DNA from: Pilasporangium apinafurcum
Lineage: Eukaryota > Oomycota > Peronosporomycetes > Pythiales > Pythiaceae
Assembly (NCBI GenBank): GCA_001600495.1
Contig: BCKE01000011.1
Location: 676,281 to 740,280 of the forward strand
DNA: 64,000 nt
Direction: 5' to 3'
Part shown: in pieces, positions 46,238-56,361 of the stretch
Layout of the letters: each line of letters starts with the position of its first letter
How positions within the stretch are numbered: position 1 is the first letter of the stretch
The notes under the pieces: generated by a model
What the model saw: only the letters and a program-made list of their open reading frames with translations
Told to the model about the DNA's origin: nothing
Databases searched by the model: none
Translations under genes and position numbers: made by a program

Positions 46238-47830
46238 TCACAAAGCAGCGACATTCACAGGTTGAATCCGTACCATCAAGGGGTCCTTCATCGGTAACGT
46301 TAATGACCTCCCGTAAGTAACATGCTGTCCTGGCTCAACAGCAATGTGAAAGCTGCTCAACACCGCTATAATCACGAATTTCATCTCCAACATCGCCAAG
46401 TGCATTCCCACACACATGCGTGGTCCACCAAAGAACGAATTGAATTTAAATGGCGACACCTGCAGTAGCTTCCCCGTATGAGGATCTATCCATCGTTCTG
46501 GCTCAAAGTCAGCAGCATTCGGACCCCAAATGCTTGTCATCCTTCCCATAGCGTAAGGAGACATGATGATAGTCGTGCCTTCGAGTACGAACGTGCCATC
46601 CGAGAGCACTGTATCCTTGTTCGTGTATCTGGAACTCACTGCGCCAGGTGGATAGAGGCGAAGCGTTTCTTTGATAGCTGCTTCGAGGTACGTGGTCTCT
46701 TGGAGCTCAATCATCGTCGGTAAATGGATTGGCAAGTTTTTTCCCTCTCCAGCAGATAACAATGGTAGTTTTTCGTGTAATTCTGCACGGATCTTGGCTT
46801 CGACATGTGGATGTCGGCTCAAAAGGTAAAAGAACCAACATAGGCTCTGTGCAGTCGTGTCACGTCCAGCAAAGAGCGATGATAAAACTATACTGCGTAA
46901 CACTAGTGGCTCCAATTGCTGCTTCTCACCCGTTGCATCAGCTGCATCAATCGCCAACGACACCAAGTCCTTCATCTTTTGATTATTTGTATTCGCAGTG
47001 TTATTACCTCGACGACGTTCCAAGGCCTTAGAGATTATATTCAACACCAAGTCATTCACGGTCTTCATGCTGCGCTTCAGTTGGGCTTCGTCGCCGATGT
47101 TGAGCAGCCGCTGCAGTTTCCAGTAGGCAGAGGGCAAGATGAATCGCTTGGTAATGATCCGTGAGGCTTCATCGAAGGCAGCTTCAAACTCATGACTCTC
47201 ACCTGCTTCGAGTCCCCTCAAATGCACGCCGAAAGCAATATCGGAAAAAACTTCAAGTGTAAAGCGATTCATGATGGTGCAGAGGTCAAAACGTTCTTGC
47301 ACCTCACATTTCTTCTGGAAAACGTTTAGCAACACATCAATATGCTTGTGGATGATCGACGTGATCACTTTACGGAGATTCTTGGCGCTCAGCAAGTTCG
47401 CAACGATCTTTCGCTGGAACCGCCATTTCTCGCCATCAACAATGCCCATTGAGTCACCAAGTAGATCATGCAGATTCTCGTAGGTGAAGGGCCCTTTGAC
47501 GAATGTATCGAACTGTGTTTTCAGCACGTCTTCCAATAATTTTGGCGAGGAAATGATGATGCTGTCCATGGCACCGATTGGGGCACGCAACACCCACACG
47601 TCGAAACATGTGCACATTTCCAAAAACCAGTCGTGGATGGTCTCATTGTTGTTGATCATGTCGAATAAATTACCGATGAGCGGTAACGTCGTCGGTGGCT
47701 GAGGAAGAGGTGGTGATAATAACTTCTTCGACGATGGACGAATAACAACAACATAAAGTAAATAAAACAGAGCTCCAGATACGATGGCTGATGGAGTGAA
47801 GACTGCGTTTTGCAGAAACGATAAGACCAT
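46238..47830 (-). CDS. cytochrome P450 (CYP86-clan-like), copy 1
   Basis: A single exon of 530 residues from the ATG at 47830. An upstream in-frame start at 47863 is possible, but the chosen one matches the N-terminus of the neighbouring paralogue (MVL-SFL). It has an N-terminal membrane anchor (IVSGALFYLLYVVVI), a Pro-rich hinge (PPLPQPPTTLPLIGNLFD), an I-helix oxygen-binding motif (LFAGRDTTAQSLCWF), K-helix ETLRLYPPG, and heme loop FFGGPRMCVGMHLAML with the Cys ligand ~58 residues from the C-terminus. AGRDTTA and the whole plan fit the plant/oomycete CYP86/CYP94-like clan of fatty-acid hydroxylases, including oomycete CYP5014/5015-type enzymes. Substrate not known. It is arranged head to head with its paralogue. 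Confidence 0.92.
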   Translation of the reverse strand: MVLSFLQNAVFTPSAIVSGALFYLLYVVVIRPSSKKLLSPPLPQPPTTLPLIGNLFDMINNNETIHDWFLEMCTCFDVWVLRAPIGAMDSIIISSPKLLEDVLKTQFDTFVKGPFTYENLHDLLGDSMGIVDGEKWRFQRKIVANLLSAKNLRKVITSIIHKHIDVLLNVFQKKCEVQERFDLCTIMNRFTLEVFSDIAFGVHLRGLEAGESHEFEAAFDEASRIITKRFILPSAYWKLQRLLNIGDEAQLKRSMKTVNDLVLNIISKALERRRGNNTANTNNQKMKDLVSLAIDAADATGEKQQLEPLVLRSIVLSSLFAGRDTTAQSLCWFFYLLSRHPHVEAKIRAELHEKLPLLSAGEGKNLPIHLPTMIELQETTYLEAAIKETLRLYPPGAVSSRYTNKDTVLSDGTFVLEGTTIIMSPYAMGRMTSIWGPNAADFEPERWIDPHTGKLLQVSPFKFNSFFGGPRMCVGMHLAMLEMKFVIIAVLSSFHIAVEPGQHVTYGRSLTLPMKDPLMVRIQPVNVAAL

Positions 47831-48701
47831 TCTGATATTAATATTGAAATTTGTTGTGGTCAAGGATTAGACAAAGGCAAATGCAAAAATAAGCCCATTT
47901 GAAATGTCCAATGCAGCCAAACAACGAAGGTTAATCCATGGAATTGAAAAGTGTACCCACCGCCTAATAAATTTAAACTCAACCATCACCTGGCGATGCT
48001 TCTGTGGTGGTGCAGCTGTCAAAGACGAAGAAAAGGTGGATGCATTAGTGAATCTGCGGGTTCAAAAGCATCTAACTACTTCCCTAATGTCCAATATATG
48101 GTAAATATTCCAAAAAGATCATATGAGCTACCATTTGGTAACTCAGAGATGATCTTTGTTTACTTTGAGTTTCTTCCAAGCCACTATAACGTCTTTTCCA
48201 AGTCATTATAGCACGTGAATTTGCAGAGACTCGAAGCAAACAAAACGATTTTCTTATTGCTATTTCGTCTTACTTTGGTATGTAAGCGTAACGTCGAATC
48301 TAGAGCATTGCATTGCATTGCATATGATGTCCAAATACATCTCATATGAATGGAAGTGAGGATGATAGTCAACAAAATAACAAAAAAGTGAAATCATGCC
48401 ATATAGAAATCTTATATTGCTTAAATAACGAGCTTGTGGGCGGCATGCTCTAACGGTATATTTTACAGGGTTCACGGTACCGGTATCTGCTTTTTTACCG
48501 GCCCATGCATCACTCCATGGCATTCGTACAGTACCGACGAAATGCAGTGATGAGTGTGATGCGGGAAGAAGAAGCATAAAATGGCGGTCCACATCGTTGG
48601 AGTAGCTCCATCTCCCTCCTGACTCTTGTATCCATCTGATAAGACCGACAACCTCCTGTTTCTATTTTTCCCTCACTTGAAGAAGTGGATAATAAGAAGA
48701 A
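47831..48701. promoter_or_regulatory. shared upstream region of divergent P450 genes
   Basis: About 870 bp without a gene, between the two divergent P450 starts. Contains a GCATT tandem repeat near 48305-48320 and AT-rich stretches, but no clear TATA or CCAAT cluster. Divergent duplicates this close may share regulation. Confidence 0.4.
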
Positions 48702-50282
48702 ATGGTGCTGCTGTCCTTCCTCTCGCATGCCCAGCTATTTGTTGTCGGAGTTGCTGGAGCTCTAGTGGTGTCCTATGTTTGCTACACTCTCATCACATGG
48801 AAAACAACGTCAAAGCATCTATACCGTCCCAAGCAGCAACTCCCTCAGCCACCAACCACGCTACCGATCGTCGGCAACCTCTTCGACTTGCTTCAGAAGA
48901 GCAGTGTCTTCCACGATTGGCTGTTTGAGTTGTGTATGCGCTTTGATGGGAAACCGTTCGCGCTCACATCGCCCGGTCGAAACCCGCTCATCGTGATCTC
49001 CTCCCCTGAGGGACTAGAAGAAATCGTCACCACTCATGTCGACACGTTTGTGAAAGGCCCGCATATGTATGAACGCTTCCATGATTTTTTAGGGGACGCT
49101 CTCACCATCGTCGATGGCGACGCGTGGAAATTCCAGCGGAAAACTCTCGTCACTCTATTTAGTGCACGAGCATTAAGAGAATTGATGGCGGAGATCATTC
49201 AGAAAAACACCCGCATTCTCGTCGATTTCTTCCAGCAGCAGCAGATGAAGGGCAAAAGTCAACAACCGTTTGATCTCTCAGCTAAGATGCACCGGTTTAC
49301 AATGACAGTGTTTACGGAAATTGGCTTTGGCCTGCAGCTTGGTAGTTTGGAATCCACTGATACCCATGAATTTGAACGTGCGTTCGATGCGGCACAGCGG
49401 ATCATTGTTGGTCGATTTGCTCAGCCTGCGATCATCTGGAAACTCAAGCGGTGGCTCAATGTCGGGAAAGAAGCGGAGCTCAAGCGCAGCATCAAAGTCA
49501 TTGATAATGTGGTACTGGATGTGATTTCTAAAGCGTTGGCCAAACGTGCCAACCACGAGACAAAAACTCAGAGAAGTGGGAACGATATCGTGTCCTTGGC
49601 GATCGAGAGTGCTGAGGCTAACGAGCACTTGAACCCGCAGGTGCTGCGTAGTCTCGTGGTCGCTGCATTGGTCGCTGGACGAGACACGACCGCACAGACG
49701 TTCTGTTGGTTCATATACCTTTTGAATCTCCATCCTGAGGTTGAAACTAAGGTCCGAAAGGAATTAAGAGTGAAGCTTCCGGCAGCCCATAACGCTGCTA
49801 AATCTCTACACTTGTCTATGAACGTTTTGCAAGAGCTCATTTACACTGAGGCAGCTTTAAAAGAAACCCTCCGCTTGTATCCTGCAGGTGCACTGAACGG
49901 CAAGTACTGCAATCAAGACACTGTACTTCGTGATGGTACGTTCATTCCCAAAGGAACGAGTGTCATGCTTCCACACTACGCAATGGGAAGAATGTCGAGT
50001 ATCTGGGGCCCAGACTCATTGGAATTCAAGCCCGAACGATGGATTGACGATACCACAGGCAAACTTCGGCAATTTTCTCCCTATAAATTCAGTGCATTCT
50101 TTGCCGGGCCGCGCATCTGCGTGGGTAGGCACTTGGCAATGCTAGAGCTGAAAATGTTGGTGGTGAACTTGCTTACGCGCTTTCACATCGCTGTTGAGGC
50201 TGGACAAGACGTGACATATGATCGCTCAATCTCGTTACCGATGAAACATCCCTTCATGGTGAAGATAGAAGCGATAGCGTAG
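48702..50282 (+). CDS. cytochrome P450 (CYP86-clan-like), copy 2
   Basis: A single exon of 526 residues. An anchor helix (LFVVGVAGALVVSYVCYTLI) is followed by the hinge QQLPQPPTTLPIVGNLFDLL, I-helix ALVAGRDTTAQTFCWFIYLL, K-helix AALKETLRLYPAG, RW at the meander (FKPERWID) and heme loop FFAGPRICVGRHLAMLELK. It aligns end to end with the neighbouring minus-strand P450 (for example NLFD, ETLRLYP, YAMGRMSSIWGP in both), so the pair arose by inverted duplication. Expected ER-bound monooxygenase, likely a fatty-acid hydroxylase by clan; substrate unknown. Confidence 0.93.
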   Translation: MVLLSFLSHAQLFVVGVAGALVVSYVCYTLITWKTTSKHLYRPKQQLPQPPTTLPIVGNLFDLLQKSSVFHDWLFELCMRFDGKPFALTSPGRNPLIVISSPEGLEEIVTTHVDTFVKGPHMYERFHDFLGDALTIVDGDAWKFQRKTLVTLFSARALRELMAEIIQKNTRILVDFFQQQQMKGKSQQPFDLSAKMHRFTMTVFTEIGFGLQLGSLESTDTHEFERAFDAAQRIIVGRFAQPAIIWKLKRWLNVGKEAELKRSIKVIDNVVLDVISKALAKRANHETKTQRSGNDIVSLAIESAEANEHLNPQVLRSLVVAALVAGRDTTAQTFCWFIYLLNLHPEVETKVRKELRVKLPAAHNAAKSLHLSMNVLQELIYTEAALKETLRLYPAGALNGKYCNQDTVLRDGTFIPKGTSVMLPHYAMGRMSSIWGPDSLEFKPERWIDDTTGKLRQFSPYKFSAFFAGPRICVGRHLAMLELKMLVVNLLTRFHIAVEAGQDVTYDRSISLPMKHPFMVKIEAIA

Positions 50283-50343
50283 GCTGTTTAATGCCAGGAT
50301 AACCGCAAAAATCAGCACTGAGAAAATATAAAAATTTCACTTC

Positions 50344-51249
50344 CTATTCCTTGGGTTTATATTCGCGAAATGTGAGATTCAGTCGTCCTGAGCGCATGCG
50401 CAGCCAACTAGGCTCCGTGTTTGGATACACCCGCGTCAATGCATGCACGAGTTTCCGCGATGGTCCACCAAATACCAACACATCACCCGACTCTAGTGTC
50501 ACGATCGGCACAGCCTCTCCATCTTTCGGGTAATGGTCAATGTACGCAAACTCTGCGGTTGCACCAATTGAAAATGAGATTACAGGCGAGCCTTTCTCCA
50601 TGGCTTCTTCACTCTCATCTTTATCAATGTGCATTCCATTTCGCCCTGCTTTCTTGTAGTAATTGACCACACAGATGTCTGGCTCCATCTGTTGTGTGCA
50701 GGTTCCCATGACCAGTGGGTCGACGGCGATCGCAGCTTCCAAACTCTTGAGCGCATAGGCTTTCCACGTTTCCGGGAGCGATGGAACTTGCGCGTGGTCG
50801 AAATTCGTGCGGATTTGTTCGTATTGTTCCGTAACGACATTCCAGTGCCGGCCGAGGCACATCTGATGCAATCGACACTTGGCGCCACTGGCATAAGTGG
50901 GTTTGTAGAACCCACCATCCTCCAGTCCAAGCTTTTGTGCGTCTATTACAAGTTGCTGCTGTTCGGATGGCAACAAAAAGCGCTTCAGAAGTACCATACC
51001 GGGTAGTAACGCGTTCTCAGTGGCAGGAGCATCCACATTTTTGGTATGGAGCTGCTCGTGGCTGTCCGTAGCTGTTGGCGCTTCTTGTGATGATGCCGCG
51101 GTGGTGGTTGCAACTTGCGTATCCTTGTCAGCAGCTATGAGTATATCATCTGATATAGGTGTAGTGTTGAGGAAGAGATCTAACTCGTGTTCATTCAGCG
51201 CGTGCTGCTGCTTCTTCTCCAGAATCCGCTCCGCCTTACGCTTCCCCAT
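50344..51249 (-). CDS. AlkB-like 2-oxoglutarate/Fe(II) dioxygenase
   Basis: A single exon of 301 residues from the ATG at 51249; four more codons upstream begin with TTG and are not used. The N-terminus is Lys-rich (MGKRKAERILEKKQQ), then a low-complexity linker. The dioxygenase core follows: PGMVLLKRFLLPSEQQQLVI, DICVVNYYKKAGRNGMHIDK with the iron ligands H-x-D, SFSIGATAEFAY, SGDVLVFGGPSRKLVHAL with the distal His, and GRLNLTFRE with the 2-oxoglutarate Arg. The NYY and GDVLVFGG elements fit AlkB/ALKBH1-type nucleic-acid demethylases. DNA, mRNA or tRNA as substrate cannot be told. It is divergent from PIG-H across a CCAAT-containing promoter. Confidence 0.9.
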   Translation of the reverse strand: MGKRKAERILEKKQQHALNEHELDLFLNTTPISDDILIAADKDTQVATTTAASSQEAPTATDSHEQLHTKNVDAPATENALLPGMVLLKRFLLPSEQQQLVIDAQKLGLEDGGFYKPTYASGAKCRLHQMCLGRHWNVVTEQYEQIRTNFDHAQVPSLPETWKAYALKSLEAAIAVDPLVMGTCTQQMEPDICVVNYYKKAGRNGMHIDKDESEEAMEKGSPVISFSIGATAEFAYIDHYPKDGEAVPIVTLESGDVLVFGGPSRKLVHALTRVYPNTEPSWLRMRSGRLNLTFREYKPKE

Positions 51250-51386
51250 CTTGCCAAACAAAATGCGTGTGTTTTATGGGGCCAAGAAATACAAAGTTAG
51301 GTATAATATTTTATTATTGGCTGAAAAGATCCATTTTTCTACCAAAACGATTTATTATTGGCTAAAACTACTCACCATTACACATC
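51250..51386. promoter_or_regulatory. divergent promoter with direct repeat TTATTATTGGCT
   Basis: 137 bp between the divergent AlkB-like and PIG-H genes. TTATTATTGGCT occurs twice, at about 51311-51322 and 51352-51363, 41 bp apart in the same orientation, each with an embedded CCAAT box (ATTGG). It is probably a regulatory pair for one or both genes. Confidence 0.45.
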
Positions 51387-52275
51387 ATGAGGATTGTCAT
51401 TGCAATCAAAATTATGGCAAGGGACCAAGTGGATTTGCATGTGCAAATCTACACGAATCACGCGGTCAAATTCACGCTGCGGAAGGCGCAGCAACAGCAA
51501 CCAGCGTCTTTATTTCACAATATGACAGTCTTGCTCGCCATCTTGCTCATAGTAGCAGCAATCACAAGCGTTGTTGGCGTCAATAACGACACAATATTAA
51601 CCACATCTGGCATTGCTGTGGGCGTGATCGGTATCTTATGGGGATTAGTGAGCATTTTTCTTGGCTCTGCCATCGTGGAAGGCAAGCAAGAACGCTTTAC
51701 TTGTGGCGAGCTTTGTTTTCATGGACACGAGTTGTTTACATGTGAATTGTTGTATGTAGAATCAATGCTGGTCGTACCAGGATTTGGTGTCAAGCTCAGC
51801 AAAACGAAACGAAACGGAACCAAGTCTATCCAGGTTTGTGCTGTTTGCGTGTGCATCTCTATCTTTATGAATGGGTGATTGATGCTGGAGTTGATGTGAA
51901 TGCAGTTTCTGGATCTGAACGACCTCTTAGCCGTGATAGTGAACGAAGGCATTAACTTTGCCGACGTGGTCTACTATCTTGCCTTCATGATGCAAGGCAA
52001 AGACGCGATGGTACTACCGTTCGAGGCACGTTCATAATCCTATGCATATTAAGCGGAAATTACATATACCATAGCAAAGAGAGAGACATACCCGAGTGTG
52101 ATTGTACTGATTATTCTGTGTGTTTTTTGCTCTTTCGCTGTAGACATTCCGACCGAAAATTGATGTCCTTCAGCAGATCTATCGCGAAGTAAAAATGATC
52201 CTGTTTCCACCTGATGGAAGTAAACAAATGCGATTTCCTCCGCAGTTTTCTTCGTCACTGGTACCTAATACATAG
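51387..52275 (+). CDS. PIGH: PIG-H-like subunit of GPI-GlcNAc transferase
   Basis: Three exons: 51387-51833, 51906-52025 and 52144-52275, giving 232 residues. Two membrane helices (TVLLAILLIVAAITSVVGV; SGIAVGVIGILWGLVSIFLG) precede the PIG-H domain: YVESMLVVPGFGVKLSKT, LDLNDLLAVIVNEGINFADV, VYYLAFMMQGKDAMVLPFE and FRPKIDVLQQIYREVK. These match the EESLLVIPGLGVQL...VVINE...YYLAF...LPRLDVL...Y pattern of PIG-H/Gpi15. It would act in the first step of GPI-anchor synthesis on the ER. The second intron must start GC (GAG|GCACGT) to keep the frame, a GC-AG intron. It converges on SF3B3, 70 bp apart. Confidence 0.88.
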
Positions 52276-52345
52276 TCGTCATCTCTGCATTTGTCCTGTC
52301 TTGCTTTTTGAAGTCGTGGGTGAATACTGCTGATTTTCTTGATTA

Positions 52346-55300
52346 TCACATGAGTCGGTTGCGAATGTCTTCCAATTTCTTTAGAACCTCTGCAGGTGTG
52401 CGGTCAAGGTCTTCAGCAACGCTCTTCTGTTTTTCTGGACTCAGTTCGCCGAATTGTTCGCAGAGATCGCCATCAGTAACGTTCTTCACGGGAATGAAAT
52501 ACGAACGATACGAGAGGTGATCGCGTCCGCAAAGCGGTGGTCGTTCTTGGCGCATATACATTTCCAGGTGCGTGTAGAAATCCACATCTTCCCGTGATGT
52601 GAACGGCACGAGCGCACCAATGCGACCCATTATGGTCGCATACACGATTGCTTCCATGCCGCCTGGCACCAAACTCGTTCGAACCATTGACGTCACGACT
52701 TCGCCCACGTGGAATTGTGCCACCTGCTCCAATTTACTTGGTGCGCCATTGAGAAGGCCAGTGTCCCATAAAATACGATTCCCCGTCGGATTGTCAATCT
52801 CATCCGACACTTCAGAGGGCAAGCGTGCAATAAACACGTTGCCAAACTTATCACTGCCCGCCACCGTATCATAATCAAGCAACACACTGCTTGTAATGAA
52901 ACGAGGCACACAATCGTCCGCAAAGATAACCAACTGGTTTTCATCCCTTTTGTACTTCACGAAATGGAATGACTCATGAAGATCCGACGCATAGACACGG
53001 TCACCGACAGCCTTAAGGTCCACAATGATCGACGGGAAGTTACGATTCTCACACTTACGCAATAATTTCTTCTTTCCCAAATCATAAATGCGCAGCGCTT
53101 TGCCCACTGACACGAGCAACCGGCCCTGGAATTCACACATCGCGTGCGGAATGTCGTCAATTTCCGTCGTGTGCACCAAAACCAGCTGCATACCTTCCAC
53201 GATACGATACACACGCAACAATCCAGCACCTGGGGCTCCTTGATGGTGTAATTGCATTTGCTTCACGGTTCCTACAATAATAAACACTTCTCCTCCACGA
53301 TCATGAAACACACAAGTAGCAATACTTCGAGCTCGTTCATCTTCGCCTAATTCTTCACAGACCACACTTTGGCACGACACCGGATCAAAGATACGAACGC
53401 AGGATGCCCATTTAGTAGCGCTCGAGGGCAATGGACCGCGCGGAATCAACAAGGCATCACTTGCTTCATCGTCATCATCATCTTCCTCATCGTTCATGGC
53501 ACTCGACTGTTGTTTAAGATCAGGAATCTGCAACCCATGCTGCCTCTTGTACGCAGCGTTAAACTCATTGTGATCCGTTTCAATGATAACTAATCGATGA
53601 GATGGCGGATGTACAACGGCTTTCCGTGGTGTGTAACGCAAATTGCACTTTTGCTGATTGAATGTATCTCCAAGCTGTTCCAGAGTTAAAATCTTCATTC
53701 CTTCGCCTGTAAGAGCAACGATACCACCAGGACACTGTTCTGAATTGAACGAACTTGCATACGACAACACCTCACACGAAAGAGGTGTCAGATGTCGTCG
53801 CGTCTGATGGAAATAAGACAGCCATGACCGACTAGAAAGCGCTAGAACTGCACGTTTGCCCTCGATGACTACGCGAAACAACTTGACTGGCTTCGCGCCC
53901 AAGAATCGAGATCGCGAGTCAGTCAAGTTGGCGGTAATGGGATCAATACGCGATTGCTGCAACACACCATTATCCAAACCGATACTAAGCAACAGTGAAC
54001 GTGAAGAGTGCTCAGAATCGCCTGTCGAAGGCTCGGTCTGGAGCTGAGCCAAACAGAGCGTGTGTGGATGCGACGTCAATGCCAAGGTTGATTTTTGCCG
54101 GAAGAGATCATTGGGATCAAGTGATAAGATTCGCACCGTATTATCCCAGCTACCGACTGCAAGGAACTGGAAGCGCTGGCGTCCTTCTGGCACCTCTCCG
54201 ACATCCAAACTGGAGACTTCAAATCCCAAATCCAACTTGCCTTTCTCTGCCAAATCTCCTGATGGACCGAGTTCAAAGTAAATTACTTCCCCACCAGCGA
54301 GCGAGATTACGACCTGACGGGAATTGGCCGCACACTTCTCAATCATCTTTTTACCCGGTGCTTTCCATTCCGTAATCTGTTGTGACTTTCGCACATGTCG
54401 AATTCCGTTTTGATGTACCTGTAATTTGGAATCATCTTCTAATAACGTTACCAGCAGAGAGCCTTGTTCACGCAAGAAGCCGGACTCAGTCACTTCTTCG
54501 ACCGTTTCACCGACTTCAAGCACCAATGTTGCGTCCTCAAAACTCACCACAATATACTTGTCGTATGGATCCGAATACGATTCTTTCAAACACCAAATCG
54601 CCTTTGCCACACCAGGGAGCGCACTCGCGGCCATTTCGATAATCGGCAGACCATGACGCAACACGCGCAGCGACGAACGATTATTCTGGCCGCACAACGC
54701 ATACATCTGTGGGGTTTGCTCGTTCGCGAGATCATCCACGAGTAGTTGTGTCACTGGACTCAAACTGGGAAGGAAGCTCGCTAGTGCTAGATTCTTCAGC
54801 TTGCGCAACGAGAACGTTGGGGCTTTGAACACGTCATCTCCAGAGGGATCAGAATCCATCATCATCATACTCGAGCATTGGGCGGTGTCATCGCCTTCAC
54901 CGATGCTCAAAAACTGGAATAAATAGTGATTCGAGAATTCGGACGCACAGAATAGTAGCCCTGTCTTCGTAATGCACATCGCGGTGGCAACGGGCACGGT
55001 ATCGAAGAACTTAATCGTCAGTTCTTGTACTGTGTTACCCGAATAATCTAGTGAAATCTTATACAAGTCACCCAGTTCCGACTGTAGCAATACGAAAAAT
55101 AAGTCACGTTGCTTGTGTGTGGCAGCCGATACAATTAAAACCTTATCACGCCCTTGACCCTCACGGCGTGGAATTGCACACGTGAGCTCCGGGTGGTTTT
55201 CGTTCTTATACTGAATCACATTTTCGCCCAGCACTAGCACACCACCGGGGCCATCACTGCCACCAGGCACTGCCACCAACATGTTGGCAGTTCGCACAAC

Positions 55301-55978
55301 TTCTTCACTCCATCTTCTCGTCACATGATTTAACCCCAAATCCAACTCGTAGTACACGACAGTCTTCACTGCATTCACGACGGCTTTGCCCGTTGGATCG
55401 GCATCAGCATCAGCGTAATCGAGCTCCAAACACGCAAAAATAGGGTTCTCGAAACCCACATCAATACCGACCATCCCGAAATGAATGGCATGAGAACGGT
55501 GCGCTTCCAAAGGTGACGAGATCGTCAACCGATTCGAGGCGTCACGGTTCATCACGTACACAAGTTTCTGTTTCTCGACCGCACCAATCATTATCGCTCG
55601 CCCTTTCGGATCGACCGCCAAGTATTGACCCGGTGTGATGCGACGACAGCCAGTCTTACCATACGTTTCGTTCTGTCGGATCTCGAATTGATTTGTCTGC
55701 ACGTTGACTTCCAAAACAATAATCTTCCCTGAGTCCGAGCCAACAACCAAGTAATCGTGCGTACCGCCGGTCAAACGGAATGGGTGTAATGAGCGAATGA
55801 CACCAAACACTTCAGTCGAGATAATCACCTCCAATTTCCCACTGTCATCCGGACGAAGTAATTGCAGCACATTGCCGCGCGCCACCACAAACTCTTGCGC
55901 CTGTGGGGCCGAGAAGTTCCCGTAGACCGAAAGGTTGATCGCCGTCGGCGGCTGCAGCGTTAGATTCAGCAGATGCAT
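52346..55978 (-). CDS. SF3B3: splicing factor 3b subunit 3 (SF3B3/SAP130)
   Basis: A single exon of 1,210 residues, near the usual ~1,217. The frame is open 38 codons further upstream, but the conserved start is MHLLNLTLQPPTAINLSVYG at 55978. Family landmarks run through the whole length: VVARGNVLQLLRPD, EVFGVIRSLHPFRLTGGT, VVGSDSGKIIVLE, CRRITPGQYLAVDPKGRA, VGIDVGFENPIFACLELDY, PGGSDGPGGVLVLGENVIQY, and C-terminally MRQERPPLCGRDHLSYRSYF and LDRTPAEVLKKLEDIRNRLM. The beta-propeller fold is shared with DDB1 and CPSF-A, but these residues are specific to SF3B3. It is part of U2 snRNP SF3b, which recognises the branch point. Nuclear. Confidence 0.96.
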   Translation of the reverse strand: MHLLNLTLQPPTAINLSVYGNFSAPQAQEFVVARGNVLQLLRPDDSGKLEVIISTEVFGVIRSLHPFRLTGGTHDYLVVGSDSGKIIVLEVNVQTNQFEIRQNETYGKTGCRRITPGQYLAVDPKGRAIMIGAVEKQKLVYVMNRDASNRLTISSPLEAHRSHAIHFGMVGIDVGFENPIFACLELDYADADADPTGKAVVNAVKTVVYYELDLGLNHVTRRWSEEVVRTANMLVAVPGGSDGPGGVLVLGENVIQYKNENHPELTCAIPRREGQGRDKVLIVSAATHKQRDLFFVLLQSELGDLYKISLDYSGNTVQELTIKFFDTVPVATAMCITKTGLLFCASEFSNHYLFQFLSIGEGDDTAQCSSMMMMDSDPSGDDVFKAPTFSLRKLKNLALASFLPSLSPVTQLLVDDLANEQTPQMYALCGQNNRSSLRVLRHGLPIIEMAASALPGVAKAIWCLKESYSDPYDKYIVVSFEDATLVLEVGETVEEVTESGFLREQGSLLVTLLEDDSKLQVHQNGIRHVRKSQQITEWKAPGKKMIEKCAANSRQVVISLAGGEVIYFELGPSGDLAEKGKLDLGFEVSSLDVGEVPEGRQRFQFLAVGSWDNTVRILSLDPNDLFRQKSTLALTSHPHTLCLAQLQTEPSTGDSEHSSRSLLLSIGLDNGVLQQSRIDPITANLTDSRSRFLGAKPVKLFRVVIEGKRAVLALSSRSWLSYFHQTRRHLTPLSCEVLSYASSFNSEQCPGGIVALTGEGMKILTLEQLGDTFNQQKCNLRYTPRKAVVHPPSHRLVIIETDHNEFNAAYKRQHGLQIPDLKQQSSAMNDEEDDDDDEASDALLIPRGPLPSSATKWASCVRIFDPVSCQSVVCEELGEDERARSIATCVFHDRGGEVFIIVGTVKQMQLHHQGAPGAGLLRVYRIVEGMQLVLVHTTEIDDIPHAMCEFQGRLLVSVGKALRIYDLGKKKLLRKCENRNFPSIIVDLKAVGDRVYASDLHESFHFVKYKRDENQLVIFADDCVPRFITSSVLLDYDTVAGSDKFGNVFIARLPSEVSDEIDNPTGNRILWDTGLLNGAPSKLEQVAQFHVGEVVTSMVRTSLVPGGMEAIVYATIMGRIGALVPFTSREDVDFYTHLEMYMRQERPPLCGRDHLSYRSYFIPVKNVTDGDLCEQFGELSPEKQKSVAEDLDRTPAEVLKKLEDIRNRLM

Positions 55979-56096
55979 GGACGATTTACGGAGACGATAT
56001 GACCGACGTGAGCTTCGCTGCCGTCTCTTCCTTTCGCTTCCACCGCTTTCTGTTTGTAAGGGGGCAAAGCGCGTGAGGCTGTCACTATTCAAAGAG

Positions 56097-56165
56097 TATA
56101 TCCCTCTATATAAGAACTTTTGCTAGTGATGGTCAGCAAAGATGCGTCATTATAGAGAGGGATAT
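56097..56165. repeat. short inverted repeat upstream of SF3B3
   Basis: TATATCCCTCTATATA (56097-56112) and TATAGAGAGGGATAT (56151-56165) are near-complementary arms with a 38-base spacer. It lies ~120 bp upstream of the SF3B3 start. It could form a hairpin or be a paired protein site; no stronger claim. Confidence 0.4.
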
Positions 56166-56361
56166 TGAAGCGAGAATGCCAAATGGGAATTCTAAACTGT
56201 AAATGTCACTAAGACGGAAATGGATCTTGATGGCTACATCTTCATTGCAGAGATCAACTGATAGGAATGGTATTTCGATTATTTCCTTACGCTACACTTA
56301 CACCACAAGCTACTAACCCAAGTACAACAAAAGACTCACATCTACTCTCTACAACACATTC

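Noticed and set aside
48425-48520. tRNA-like GGGTTCACGGTACC string upstream of P450 copy 2
   Set aside because: No cloverleaf can be drawn around it.
52346-56092. DDB1 or CPSF-A as identity of the large beta-propeller protein
   Set aside because: N- and C-terminal landmarks match SF3B3 specifically, and length is 1,210 residues.
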